From positions 58,864,917 through 58,928,916 of the forward strand of contig CM059198.1 of the NCBI GenBank assembly GCA_030323885.1: DNA of 64,000 nucleotides, read 5' to 3'. Position 1 is the first letter of the stretch, and every line of letters begins with the position of its first letter. The notes under the pieces were generated by a model that was given only the letters and a program-made list of their open reading frames with translations, had not been told where the DNA came from and ran no database searches. Below, one piece after another: positions 1 to 10,386 of this stretch. This DNA is from Branchipolynoe longqiensis. Its lineage: Eukaryota > Annelida > Polychaeta > Phyllodocida > Polynoidae. Position numbers and translations under genes: made by a program.

Positions 1-43
1 GGAGTCGCAAATGGCGGGAAACTGGGGACGCTGCCAGTGTTAA

Positions 44-180
44 AGATTGGTTAGTTGCTGGAGTTTTACATCCTGGCAACACCTACATTCATATCAGGAA
101 CGGTCCTTACTTGCGGCAGTGCGCACTCATGGCGACTTTATAGCGCTGCCCCACTGGGAGACCAGGCCGCCAGCACCATG
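44..180 (-). repeat. SINE-A, 3' part (5' truncated)
   Basis: SINE-A is the commonest repeat of the window, with about 30 full or partial copies. A full copy is 330-350 bp: a tRNA-like head, a body containing GATAGGGCAAGGACTGGTT and CACTATAAAGTCGCCATGAG, and a tail of TGCCAGGACGTAAAACTCCA followed by (ACCA)n. This copy keeps only tail and body, reading on the minus strand, and lacks the head. Confidence 0.8.
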
Positions 181-495
181 TACATGAAGTGCTAGCATGC
201 AGGATGGGAGCGAATACACAATAGGGGTTGGATTTATTTATATTCACATAATGGATTATACAATACATAAATGTCGGGATTGATCTGAGTAATGGATGGG
301 GCAGTAGTAGTGAGGCAAATGAACACAGGTGGCGCCAGGGGTGTATGGATGGTGGTTAGAATGGATGTAATTAATATGCATGATCCACAAATCAATCATA
401 AATAGTCAAGTCAAATGACTATCCTTCAGTCTACACGGACAAAATATAATCCCTATAATGTTGTAAAGCCGTTAATATTGTGAAGCCGTTAATAT

Positions 496-1320
496 TGTCG
501 TGGGGGTGATGAAAATGGGAAATATTGTGCCTAGAGCGGGACTCGAACCCACACCTCTTTGCATTCCGGGCCAGTGTGCTAACCATTACACCACCTAGGC
601 TCCCTGATATCAATACACTCCCCACGCCTACCTGTCTATGTGGTTACTTGCCTGAGAGGTCAGTGCAGACCACTACACTCGTCCCCCTGGAATTGTAAGT
701 CTTGTAATGCTTACAATTACATACATACAGGCAATGCACTAACACATACATACACAGGGTAGGTTCAACAACCATACAGCGCAAAGCTTGTACAGGATCC
801 TGATCACGGCAACCAGTGTCGTGGGGGTGATGAAAATGGGAAATATTGCGCCTAGAGCGGGACTCGAACCCACATCTCTTTGCATTCCGGGCCAGTGTGC
901 TAACCATCACACCACCTAGGCTCCCTGATATCAACACATTACCCACGCCTACCTGTCTATGCGGCTCCTTGCCTGAGAGGTCAGTGCAGCCTACTACACT
1001 CGTCCCCCTGGAATTGTAAGTCTTTTAAATGGTCATTTAATGCTTACAATTACATACATATAGGCAATGCACTTACACAGGGTAGGTTCAACATCCATAC
1101 AGCACGTAGCTTGTGCAGGATCATGGCCACGGCAACCAGTGTCATGGGGGTGATGAAAATGGGAAATATTGCGCCTAGAGCGGGACTCGAACCCACACCT
1201 CTTTGCATTCCGGGCCAGTGTGCTAACCATTACACCACCTAGGCTCCCTGATATCAATACACTCCCCACGCCTACCTGTCTATGTGGTTACTTGCCTGAG
1301 AGGTCAGTGCAGACCACTAC
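496..1320 (-). repeat. Tandem array, ~322-bp unit, each unit carrying a tRNA-like SINE-B
   Basis: The start motif TGTCRTGGGGGTGATG recurs at about 496, 817 and 1140, a period of 321-323 bp, with the third unit partial. On the minus strand each unit has a tRNA-like core: a 7-bp acceptor-like pairing (GCCTAGG with TCTAGGC), an A-box-like TGGTGTAATGGTTAGCAC and a perfect B box GGTTCGAGTCC. The anticodon arm does not pair, so these are SINE heads, not tRNA genes. The rest of the unit (about 665-815) is an unrelated spacer copied with the SINE. Both flanks of the array carry AATATTGTAAAGC-type repeats. Confidence 0.85.
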
Positions 1321-1569
1321 AATATTGTAAAGCTTTTAATATTGTAAAGCCTTTAATATTGTCTATATTGTCGATATGGTTCATACCATCTGATCATTTC
1401 ATCCATAGTTCATATGCACCATAATTGTTAAGGCTGGAAGACCAGTGCATCAGTGCTGAAAAACAAAAGGTGCTATTCAACTGAAATAAAAGCTTTTTTG
1501 GTGGGGGGGGGCAAAGAAATCTATTGGTAATGAGAAATGTAATTATGATTTTATTTGATCAATACCCTA
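1321..1569. other. AT-rich spacer, no gene seen
   Basis: Contains short repeats of TTAATATTGTAAAGC and a G run at about 1503. No coding frame or known repeat recognised. Confidence 0.5.
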
Positions 1570-1793
1570 TATGTCCCTATAGAAGCACGCTACCCAATAG
1601 AAGCACACACCCCCATTTCAAGATTGAAAGCACGCACAAATTTACGATCATATTCAGACTGAATGCACATAAAATAAGACAATCCCACTTTATTTCAGAG
1701 GCACAACAAAAACAAATCCATGAAATTCTTTAACTTTGAATAGACGCACATCCATGTGTCTGCACTCGCGCAGTGCGCGTCTATTGGGACATA
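1570..1793. mobile_element. MITE with TA target duplication, copy 1
   Basis: The ends TATGTCCCTATAGAAGC and GCGTCTATTGGGACATA are imperfect inverted repeats, flanked on each side by TA. A second copy with the same ends and about 90% identity lies at 19224-19446 in the same orientation. TA flanks are typical of the Tc1/mariner superfamily, to which this non-coding element probably belongs. It has no transposase. Confidence 0.8.
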
Positions 1794-1795
1794 TA

Positions 1796-2289
1796 CTTAG
1801 GTTGAATATTTACAGCTGTGGATTCAGGTCTTGGGATGTTCTAAAATATATATTTGTCAAGTGGTGATTACAAGTTGAGTTGCAAGTAAGAGTTTATCCT
1901 TGAGAACACATTAAATTCGATTAAAAACTATCTAGCGAATACTTGGGGGAGAGCTGTAAGGCCATCACAAATAGCTAAGGAATTACTCTAGAAGCATGAT
2001 ATGCTGGGATTTATTTCCTAATTTTCTTAAATATGGTACATATTTGAAAGTTTGACTTTCATCAAAATGTTGAAATAATTTCCTTGATCTGCCAATTATA
2101 GGTGAAGATATGACCAGTTCAGTCTACCTAGAATTTTAGACCATAAGACAAAATAATTACTGCATTTATGTAAAGAAGACCCGTGTTTTATCATGTGAAG
2201 CTGAAAAACACTCTATTCAGTATTGAAGGTGGGGACAACTTATCCAGGGTGGAAGGCAACATATCCTAGTATATCTTATCCTGTTACAC
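1796..2289. other. Unannotated AT-rich spacer
   Basis: No long coding frame, tRNA-like box or tandem structure seen. Confidence 0.5.
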
Positions 2290-2505
2290 CATCACCATGA
2301 CCCTATATCCCACTCAGTCACATTACCCTAACACTGAGCTAACCAGTCCTCATCCCATCATATTAATGCCGAGCACCTGGCTAGGAAGCGACAAGTATCA
2401 ATTCTATAAGTCATTGGTTTGACTCGACCGGGAACCGAACTTCCGATTTCCTGCATGCGAGACCCGCGCTGTACCGATTCGGCCACCACACCCTGTCCTT
2501 TCGTT
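2290..2505 (-). repeat. SINE-A1, head and half of body
   Basis: The tRNA-like head is at the right end (reverse complement reads TGGCCGAATCGGTACAGCG), followed by TCGAGTCAAACCAATGACTT and body. The tail is missing beyond about 2290. The A1 head has GTTCGGTTCCCGGTCGAGTC in the B-box region. Confidence 0.8.
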
Positions 2506-2675
2506 CGATTGTAGAATGTTCAAAGGGTGAAGGGTGGGGAGAAGGGGTGAAGAACAACCCATTTGAAAAAGTGTCAAAATTAAGGCTGAGGAAATGAAAT
2601 GAGCACATCAATTCTTAATTTAAGAAGACAAATATATTCTTTACATACCTTCTTCTATACCTCCTGCTACCTATA

Positions 2676-3012
2676 CCAGGCACATTGGTCTAATCGGTAG
2701 AGTGCGGGTCTCATGTGTGGAAGGTCGGGAGTTTGGTTCCCAGTTGAGTCAAACAAATGACTTTAATTTTAAATTGATAGTTGTCGCTTCCTAGCCTGGC
2801 ACTCGGCATTAATAGGATAGGGCAAGGACTGGTTTGCTCAGTGTCAGGATAATGTGCCTGAGTGGGATATCGGATCATGATGCCGGTAGCCTGATATCCC
2901 GGTGGGGTAGCACTATAAAGTCACAATGAGTGTGCACTATCACAAGTCGGTACATATCCTGATATGACCTTAGATGTTGCCAGGACATAAAACTCGAATA
3001 ACCAACCAACCA
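2676..3012 (+). repeat. SINE-A1, full length
   Basis: Complete 337-bp copy: head from CCAGGCACATTGGTCTAATC, body with GATAGGGCAAGGACTGG, tail ending in ACCAACCAACC. No convincing target duplication was found. Confidence 0.85.
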
Positions 3013-3280
3013 ATCTACTTTTGGAAGAATGATTGATTAAATAATATAGATTAATAGACTCTAAAGCCCGAATCGAGATACTTGTGGGGTGCTCATTTTG
3101 TACGTTTGCATTCTCTGTCATTTGACCAACTCACATTGGAACCAGTACCCCCACAGTTAATTGCTATTTTCTGCGGTTTTTGCTCGTATTTAGACTAGGT
3201 TGTCATTCACCACTAGGCCCCCTACTCTAGGTAGGCCAATGGGTGAAACGTGTATCTAACCTGTACCTAAATAAGACATT

Positions 3281-3391
3281 CACACCTCACAGCGAGTGAT
3301 AAACATGTGGAATGAGCTCCCGGAAGAAGCGGTGGAAGCAGCTACCATAAATCAATTCAAGAATGGACTGGACAGGGCCTGGGCCAGATAA
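3281..3391 (+). pseudogene. LINE reverse transcriptase C-terminal remnant
   Basis: A 36-residue open frame ending in TAA contains WNELPEEAVEAATINQFKN and ends DRAWAR. The pattern WNxLPxxVVxAxxxNxFKxxLD is the usual C-terminus of CR1/RTE/Jockey-type LINE reverse transcriptases. Nothing upstream of about 3281 continues it, so this is a severely 5'-truncated or decayed copy. The motif is clear; the clade is uncertain. Confidence 0.75.
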
Positions 3392-4367
3392 ACATTCCTG
3401 TACAATTTCGAGGCTGCATACCACTAGAGCTGAGAGCTATGAGGCTACCACAAGCCTGCATCGTCCAAAAACAAATGAGACTCAAACAGCTGGAATGTGT
3501 AGTTCATACTTTCGCCGCAAGGATGGGAATAATTTGTGCTGCCACCTATCGAACACGCGGCACACCGAGAACACAAACAATATGGCGGCGCCCATACCGG
3601 CATCGTGCTAAACATAGCTAAAGACTTTGATCGTGGTGAGTTCTGTTTTTAATATTTGTGTTAATATATTGCATCACAACACTTACAATAAGGCATGAGC
3701 TCACCGCGAAGTCGTTTTGTACATAGACGTCCATGTTATTGTTGTTTAAGAGATACAAATGATGTAGATCTCTCATTATCGCCCATCATAATAATAAGCT
3801 AAGCCAGGCAAACATAACCATAACTTGGCATAAGCCTAAGGCTCCATGAGTGTCAGAACAATACTGCTTCTATGTAATATGACTATTCGGAATACCACTG
3901 GTCCTTCAGGAATTACTGATGCTGTGACTTAGCACGCTAGATCCTAGCTTCACCTTTCATGGTCACGTGGTGGGAGGTACACAATTTTAGTGGGTACCTA
4001 CCCTTTCCCTTTGGCATTGCTTTTGGGTAGGCCTATGTGTCACATACCCAATGGGTAGGTATCCCACTAACATTTTCAAATTATTCCAAACATCCAAATA
4101 ATAATTTCATTGGAAGTTCCAATGAATCAAAAGCAATATGCTTTTTGAATTTTTAAGATATTCCAAAAATTGAATGAGATATGTGCATTTGAAGTTTGTT
4201 GAATTTAAGATTTTTTTGTATTATCTAATGCATTAGAGAAGTGCCTTATTTAGGGCTGTTAAATAGACTAATTATAACTATATTTCTTTGTAGTTTCTTT
4301 ATTATTGATCAGATCCTGATCAAACTTACACCCAAAGGGTTTTCTTGTATAGCAAAAAACCCCACCA
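3392..4367. other. Unannotated spacer with a short inverted repeat
   Basis: No gene recognised. AGTGGGTACCTACCC near 3990 is mirrored by GGGTAGGTATCCCACT near 4055, a possible hairpin or decayed TIR pair. The last bases before the assembly gap read CCCACCA, which also begin the minisatellite unit downstream of the Gypsy element. Confidence 0.5.
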
Positions 4368-4866
4368 NNNNNNNNNNNNNNNNNNNNNNNNNNNNNNNNN
4401 NNNNNNNNNNNNNNNNNNNNNNNNNNNNNNNNNNNNNNNNNNNNNNNNNNNNNNNNNNNNNNNNNNNNNNNNNNNNNNNNNNNNNNNNNNNNNNNNNNNN
4501 NNNNNNNNNNNNNNNNNNNNNNNNNNNNNNNNNNNNNNNNNNNNNNNNNNNNNNNNNNNNNNNNNNNNNNNNNNNNNNNNNNNNNNNNNNNNNNNNNNNN
4601 NNNNNNNNNNNNNNNNNNNNNNNNNNNNNNNNNNNNNNNNNNNNNNNNNNNNNNNNNNNNNNNNNNNNNNNNNNNNNNNNNNNNNNNNNNNNNNNNNNNN
4701 NNNNNNNNNNNNNNNNNNNNNNNNNNNNNNNNNNNNNNNNNNNNNNNNNNNNNNNNNNNNNNNNNNNNNNNNNNNNNNNNNNNNNNNNNNNNNNNNNNNN
4801 NNNNNNNNNNNNNNNNNNNNNNNNNNNNNNNNNNNNNNNNNNNNNNNNNNNNNNNNNNNNNNNNNN
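4368..4866. other. Assembly gap (about 500 N)
   Basis: Run of N. It should contain most of the 5' LTR of the following element, because only the last 21 bases of that LTR are visible after the gap. Confidence 0.99.
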
Positions 4867-4887
4867 GGTGTCCACATATACATTACA
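4867..4887 (+). repeat. 3' end of the 5' LTR
   Basis: Identical over 21 bases to the end of the 3' LTR at 8210-8230 and ends in CA, as LTRs do. The remainder falls in the assembly gap. Confidence 0.88.
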
Positions 4888-4905
4888 TGGTGTCAGATGT
4901 TACGG
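4888..4905 (+). promoter_or_regulatory. Probable tRNA primer-binding site
   Basis: TGGTGTCAGATGTTACGG begins with TGG directly after the LTR, the usual position and start of a primer-binding site pairing with a tRNA 3' CCA end. The tRNA is not identified. Confidence 0.65.
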
Positions 4906-4919
4906 GTGATACAGCAGAT

Positions 4920-6224
4920 ATGGCGCTTCATGGATTAAAACCCCCTGGACCATTGAATTTAGATGAACGAATGGCCATAAACTGGAGATCATGGTTGCAT
5001 TCATACGAGATATACGCGATAGCAGCCGGCATAGGAACAAAGCCAGAAAAAGTACAGTGCTGTGTACTGCTCCATGTTGCTGGTGGTGAGGCACAAAAGG
5101 TTCACCGTACATTCGAGTTTGAGACTGGTGACAAGGACAAGATAGGACCATTAATAAAGGCTTTCTCAACATACTGTGAAGGAAAAACTAATATCACCGT
5201 GATAAGGTATGACTTCAACTCTTTAAACCAGACAAGTGAGACAATGGACACGTACATTCGCGAATTAAAGCATCGCGTACAGTTTTGTTGCTACGGGCAG
5301 TTAGAAGCGTCTCTGTTGTGCGATCGGATCGTATGTGGGATAAAAGACAATGAACTACGAAATCGATTACTACAAGCACCTCAGTTGTCATTGGAACAGT
5401 GTATTCAATTATGTCGGTTGAGTGAAAACAAATCTTCACAAGTACAAATGTCTTCAACGAGTGAAGTGGATATGATATCTCATGGCTACAGACGAAGAGA
5501 TGAACAGGCGACCAGGACATCTCCATGGAGACAGGCATCAACAAGTCGTTACCAACAAGGCCGCAAGATGGACGTGAACAATTGTGGACGATGCGGATAT
5601 AAACACCAAGATGGAAAATGTCCCGCCCGAGGTAAAGAATGCCTCGGTTGTCGACGAATTGGACATTTTGTAAAAATGTGCCATTTACAGCAAAAGAAGC
5701 AACAAACAGCACCAATATATGAAATTAACGTTCATCCAGAGATGGACGATGGCCGGATCATGACAGACCAGTACAGCAGACAAGATCACGAACGTCAACA
5801 AGACCCTGATAACTATGATTTATTTGTCGGATCAATCCATGATGTGGATATTGAGGACAAGGACCTATGGTTTGTGATGTTTGTAATTGATGATGTGGAA
5901 GTATCATTTAAATTAGATACTGGATCTGAGGCCAACATTTTACCTTTGGCAGTATACAAACAACTGCATGGTGCTGAATTAAAGACATCTACGTGTCACC
6001 TAATCACATACGGAGGACATAGAATTACGCCTATTGGAGAAACAATGTTAAAACTTAATGGTCATGAATTAAAATTTCAAGTAACAGATGCCGGCAGTGC
6101 GATCATAGGCAAACAAGCCTGTGTTAAGTTAGGACTATTAGCAAGACTGGACACTTTGAATGTGAAACCTTCCCAGGAAGCAGATAAAATGATACTTTAT
6201 CAAGAGCGCATACATCAAGTATAG
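4920..6224 (+). CDS. Gag-protease polyprotein of the Gypsy element
   Basis: I place the start at the ATG at 4920 (MALHGLKPPGPL). An in-frame ATG at 4887 straddles the LTR and primer-binding site and is unlikely to be used. The N-terminal ~190 residues look like retrotransposon gag capsid. Two zinc knuckles follow, CX2CX3HX4C and CX2CX4HX4C (about 5581-5684), for RNA binding. A retropepsin with active-site DTGSEANILP lies at about 5917-5950, and IIGKQACVKLGL near 6100 fits the second conserved protease motif. The frame stops at TAG 6222-6224. Its last residues already read over the deletion junction in a different frame from the RNase H tail, so the natural polyprotein has been cut here. Function: particle assembly and Gag processing. 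Confidence 0.88.
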   Translation: MALHGLKPPGPLNLDERMAINWRSWLHSYEIYAIAAGIGTKPEKVQCCVLLHVAGGEAQKVHRTFEFETGDKDKIGPLIKAFSTYCEGKTNITVIRYDFNSLNQTSETMDTYIRELKHRVQFCCYGQLEASLLCDRIVCGIKDNELRNRLLQAPQLSLEQCIQLCRLSENKSSQVQMSSTSEVDMISHGYRRRDEQATRTSPWRQASTSRYQQGRKMDVNNCGRCGYKHQDGKCPARGKECLGCRRIGHFVKMCHLQQKKQQTAPIYEINVHPEMDDGRIMTDQYSRQDHERQQDPDNYDLFVGSIHDVDIEDKDLWFVMFVIDDVEVSFKLDTGSEANILPLAVYKQLHGAELKTSTCHLITYGGHRITPIGETMLKLNGHELKFQVTDAGSAIIGKQACVKLGLLARLDTLNVKPSQEADKMILYQERIHQV

Positions 6225-7537
6225 CCCCTGATGACTTATATGACCGGGACATTTCGGTTGGGGCTATAGATATAGGAATGGATATGGTGCAACAAGTCAT
6301 AGAGGCCACCAAGGTAGATCAAACGCTCAACAAAATAAAGACTATGACGTTAGAAGGATGGCCAAATACTAGCGATAACATTCCTAGTGATGTAAAACCG
6401 TATTACACATTTCGATATGAAATAACATGGGTACATGGCTTACTACTGAAAGGTAAACAAATAATAATCCCCAAAAGTCTACAAACCGATATGCTAGACA
6501 AATTACACGAATCGCACCTAGGGGTGGTCAAATGTAAACAACTGGCCAGAGATAATATTTTTTGGCCAGGATTTAGTACACAATTAGAAGACAAAATTTC
6601 CAGATGTGTCGTATGTCAAGAATTCAGAAATATGCCCCCAAAGGAACCTTTGATAAATCACAAAATAATAGATATCCCATTCAATAAAATTGGAATAGAC
6701 TTGTTTCATGTCGATGGTAAAAATTATATCTTAATTATAGATTACTACTCTAAATTTCCAGATTTCATACAATTAGACACAACATCTACTACAACAGTGA
6801 TTGATGCTTTAAAACAAACGTTTGCACGTTTTGGTATACCCAAATATATAGTATCGGATAATGGTCCACAATTTACAAGCCTCGAATTTAAAAAGTTTGC
6901 ATCACTATATGGCTTCACATCAATATACTCAAGCCCGATGCATGCACAAGGTAACGGACAGGTCGAACGTTATGTTCAAACCATTAAACGGATAATAAAA
7001 AAATGCATAAAAGACGGTAGGGATGTCCAGATAGCCATGCTCAATTACCGAAATACGACATTAGACGGAATTGGTGTGTCTCCGGCGCAATTAATGATGT
7101 CACGGAAATTGAGAAGCAGAATCCCGGTACTAGATGGAGAGCTAAAGGCGAAGGTACAACCTTCTAAACTTAACCAAATGCACCATAATCAAAGATTACA
7201 AAAACAATATTTTGACAAGCATACAAGTAGACGTCAAAGTCTTTTAAATAATGGTGATAACGTCCGTTACAAAAACCACAATAATGACTGGCAAAAAGGA
7301 ACAATTGTGTGTACTAATGTAGGCAATAAGAGAAGTTATAATATAATAAATAAAAATGACAATGTTATAAGACGTAACAGAAGATTCATTTACAGATGTC
7401 CTGCTAAACGTGAAAGCAGGGCTATAGAATACGTGCCATCAACTATTAATGACAATGTACATATCACAAATTCGCCAATAAAGTATAAAACACGTTATGG
7501 TCGAGTCAGTAGGCCACCGGTTCGTTATGGCCTTTGA
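6188..7537 (+). CDS. Integrase with RNase H C-terminal remnant (Gypsy pol, truncated)
   Basis: The frame is open from 6188, just after a stop at 6185-6187; the first ATG is 6278. The first residues include DTLSRAH (6191-6211), matching the motif that ends RNase H in Ty3/Gypsy Pol, so a fragment of that domain survives. Then come the linker with EGWP, an H2C2 zinc finger (HESHLG...CVVCQEF, about 6510-6625), and the catalytic core with IDLF (first D, ~6697), SDNGPQFTS (second D, ~6859) and GNGQVERYVQT (catalytic E, ~6966). The rest is a basic C-terminal domain. The integrase itself looks intact. Reverse transcriptase is missing upstream, and this frame differs from gag-protease. Confidence 0.92.
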   Translation, partial: NDTLSRAHTSSIAPDDLYDRDISVGAIDIGMDMVQQVIEATKVDQTLNKIKTMTLEGWPNTSDNIPSDVKPYYTFRYEITWVHGLLLKGKQIIIPKSLQTDMLDKLHESHLGVVKCKQLARDNIFWPGFSTQLEDKISRCVVCQEFRNMPPKEPLINHKIIDIPFNKIGIDLFHVDGKNYILIIDYYSKFPDFIQLDTTSTTTVIDALKQTFARFGIPKYIVSDNGPQFTSLEFKKFASLYGFTSIYSSPMHAQGNGQVERYVQTIKRIIKKCIKDGRDVQIAMLNYRNTTLDGIGVSPAQLMMSRKLRSRIPVLDGELKAKVQPSKLNQMHHNQRLQKQYFDKHTSRRQSLLNNGDNVRYKNHNNDWQKGTIVCTNVGNKRSYNIINKNDNVIRRNRRFIYRCPAKRESRAIEYVPSTINDNVHITNSPIKYKTRYGRVSRPPVRYGL

Positions 7538-8078
7538 CATACATGTATTGCTTAAGTTGAAACATAATTGAATTAAGTATGCCTAATGATACATTACACT
7601 TACTTGCATGTGTTAATAACCTTCCTGTACATGTGTATTTACATACGGTCCTTTACTGCGTAAAGCGAGACCGTGAAAAAGTACGTACACGACGTTAAAC
7701 AATACGTTACCACGTCAAACTTCAGTGTGTCAAACAAAGAAGGTACACGATATGGACAAACTATGAAGCAGCAGTAGATGCCGACGGACTATACCATCAC
7801 TTTGATGAATATAACATAATCATTCTGATTCTACTGCCGTATACAAACACACCTTGAATTTATATAATAATATATTATAAGTTAACGTACAACCGTATTA
7901 ATATATATTACATGCTAATTACAGAGGGAAGGATAAGTTAAGGAATTATGTTAGGTGTGTTACAATTAGATAAGTAAGAAATAAAGAGTTTCAATGCATA
8001 GAGATAAGTCACTACTTGTAAGACTTCTGATGTCAAGACACGGTAGTGATAAATAATAAAGTATTTATTATAGTTAAG
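7538..8078 (+). other. 3' untranslated region of the Gypsy element
   Basis: AT-rich and non-coding, between the integrase stop and the polypurine tract. No env-like frame is present. Confidence 0.75.
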
Positions 8079-8092
8079 TGAAAAGGGGAAGA
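8079..8092 (+). promoter_or_regulatory. Polypurine tract
   Basis: GTGAAAAGGGGAAGA directly precedes the TG that opens the 3' LTR, the expected site for plus-strand DNA priming. Confidence 0.85.
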
Positions 8093-8230
8093 TGTGATGT
8101 ATTGTAGTTACCCGAACACCCCCGAACCGTATTACCTGTATGACGTATTACCTGTATGACGTCATGATCAAGGCTTCCTAATAAAGTCAGTTACGTTACA
8201 AGAACTCACGGTGTCCACATATACATTACA
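8093..8230 (+). repeat. 3' LTR of the Gypsy element (138 bp)
   Basis: Opens TGTGATGTATTG and closes ATACATTACA (TG...CA). It contains a direct repeat of CCTGTATGACGTATTA / CCTGTATGACGTCATG and an AATAAA polyadenylation signal at 8180-8185. At 138 bp it is short for this superfamily. Confidence 0.88.
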
Positions 8231-9342
8231 CCCACCATCCAACTTAATAGTGTTTCTGCTGTTCTATCATCTACCGCCCACCATCCCACTTAATAGTGTT
8301 TCCGCTGTTCTATCATCTACCCCCCACCATCCAACTTAATAGTGTTTCTGCTGTTCTATCATCTACCGCCCACCATCCCACTTAATAGTGTTTCTGCTGT
8401 TCTATCATCTACCTCCCACCATCCCACTTAATAGTGTTTCCGCTGTTCTATCAACTACTTAATAGTGTTTCCGCTGTTCTATCATCTACCGCCCACCATC
8501 CCACTTAATAGTGTTTCCGCTGTTCTATCATCTACCCCCACCATCCAACACTTAATAGTGTTTCTGCTGTTCTATCATCTACCTACCTTATAGTGTTTCC
8601 GCTGTTCTATCATCTACCCCCTACTTAATAGTGTTTCTGTGTTCTATCATCTACCCCCCACCATCCCACTTAATAGTGTTTCCGTGTTCTATCATCTACC
8701 CCCACCATCCAACTTAATAGTGGTTCTGCTGTTCTATCATCTACCCCCCACCATCCCACTTAATAGTGGTTCTGCTGTTCTATCATCTACCCCCCACCAT
8801 CCAACTTAATAGTGTTTCTGCTGTTCTATCATCTACCCCCCACCATCCCACTTAATAGTGTTTCCGCTGTTCTATCATCTACCCCCCACCATCCAACTTA
8901 ATAGTGTTTCTGCTGTTCTATCATCTACCCCCCACCATCCCACTTAATAGTGTTTCCGCTGTTCTATCATCTACCCCCCACCATCCAACTTAATAGTGTT
9001 CCGCTGTTCTATCATTACTCCCACCATCCACTTAATAGTGTTCCGCTGTTCTATCATCTACCCCCACCATCCAACTTTAATAGTGTTTCGCTGTTCTATC
9101 ATCTACCCCCCACCTCCCACTTAATAGTGTCTGCTGTTCTATCATCTACCGCCCACCATCCCACTTAATAGTGTTTCCGCTGTTCTATCATCTACTTAAT
9201 AGTGTTTCTGGTGTTCTATCATCTACCGCCCACCATCCCACTTAATAGTGTTTCCGATGTTCTATCAGCTAACCCCCACCATCCAACTTAATAGTGTTTC
9301 CGCTGTTCTATCATCTACCCCCCACCATCCCACTTAATAGTG
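8231..9342 (+). repeat. Minisatellite, ~45-bp unit, about 25 copies
   Basis: The unit is CCCACCATCCMACTTAATAG followed by TGTTTCYGCTGTTCTATCAT and CTACC. Most variation is C/T or C/A at two or three positions, and several copies are shortened near 8450, 8590 and 9190. The first unit abuts the 3' LTR. Open frames across it only reflect the absence of stops in the repeat. Confidence 0.93.
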
Positions 9343-10247
9343 AAGGGAAGGGCCGTGAGGCTGGGGGAGGGTGGAAAGGAGGGGGGGGGGGGAATGGAAG
9401 GGGAGTGAGGGAAGGGGAGGGCTGTGAGGAGGGAGGGGCGGGAGAGAGGAGGAGAGAGTGGGGGAATGAGGGAGGGCGGGACAGAGGGAGGTGGGGACCA
9501 GGCAGTAGGCGCAACAACGGCCAAATCCAATTGACATCTCTCTTTTTTTATTTTAAACTCGCCCTCTCGCCGTGTATGTGTTTATATGTGAAACACCAGT
9601 CAGTAGCCGGGCTGATCAAACCCAAAACAAGATGGCACTGCAAAATTTACATTACCATGGGAGAGATAGGGAATGAGCCATGTTAGTTTCTAGGGTCTTT
9701 GCCCCCCCCCCCCCCCCCCCCTATCATCCCAGTTAAGAGTGTTTCCTTCCATGCCCCTTTAACAGCCAATGCGTGGTCTCTGCTACATACACATGCCGTG
9801 TGGTCGCTTCACTTTGCGGTTTTACGACATACAGAGTTCGCATCAAACACATGTCAATATTTTGCGACGTCGGGCTTTGCTGCGTCAGATGAGGTGTGTG
9901 TGTGGGGGGGGGGGGGGGATGTACCAAAAAAAATAATAAGGTAAGAAGAAAAAAGAATCCGCTGAGTCACGCGTCTTTTGCAAGTCCTACTAACAATTCA
10001 TTCATAATTAAAACCAACACTACAGCGAAAATAAAGTTAGTAAAATAATAAAAAGGTATGCGTTGCTATTGAACACAGATACATTGTGAGGAGATATTCA
10101 ATCATATCATATTAGGCCAAATAATTTAAAAAAAACAGTTGGTGATTGTCCTTTTGATCACACAAATCAGGGTCGGGTGGGCGGTTTTTATTTTTATTTA
10201 TATATATTTTTTATTTGTCTGGTGTATGAGGTAGACGTAATACATAA
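9343..10247. other. Spacer with G-rich stretch and homopolymer runs
   Basis: 9343-9505 is strongly G-rich on the plus strand (GGGAGG-type). A run of about 19 C lies at 9703-9721 and a G run at 9904-9918. No gene was recognised. Confidence 0.6.
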
Positions 10248-10386
10248 CCAGGCATCATGGCCGAATGATTTGAGCGTCTGCCTCCCATTCTGGTAGGTCG
10301 TAGGAGTCAAACTCCTGGGTTTGAACACTGGCCGAGTCAAACCAATGACATAAAAATGTATACTTGTCGCTACCTAGTGTCAGCGT
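10248..10386 (+). repeat. SINE-A2, head only (3' truncated)
   Basis: The A2 head contains ATGGCCGAATGATTTGAGCG (A-box region) and GGGTTTGAACACTGGCCGAG (B-box region), then CAAACCAATGACATAAAAAT. It ends where the body would begin. Confidence 0.8.

Larger units (their letters stand above)
4867..8230 (+). mobile_element. Ty3/Gypsy LTR retrotransposon, internally deleted
   Basis: Visible parts in order: end of the 5' LTR, primer-binding site, gag with zinc knuckles, retropepsin, a short RNase H C-terminal remnant, integrase, polypurine tract, complete 138-bp 3' LTR. The 21-base LTR end at 4867-4887 (GGTGTCCACATATACATTAC plus A) is repeated exactly at 8210-8230. The order protease then integrase with an H2C2 zinc finger fits Ty3/Gypsy. 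The reverse transcriptase and nearly all of RNase H are absent, so the copy cannot be autonomous. It lies directly against a 45-bp minisatellite. Confidence 0.93.

Noticed and set aside
4868..8230. Endogenous retrovirus with env
   Set aside because: No env-like frame lies between integrase and the polypurine tract; the element is best described as an LTR retrotransposon.
8231..9342. CRISPR-like array of regular repeats
   Set aside because: Units are contiguous 45-bp tandem repeats without unique spacers, in animal DNA; the same holds for 50891-51835 and 63328-63930.
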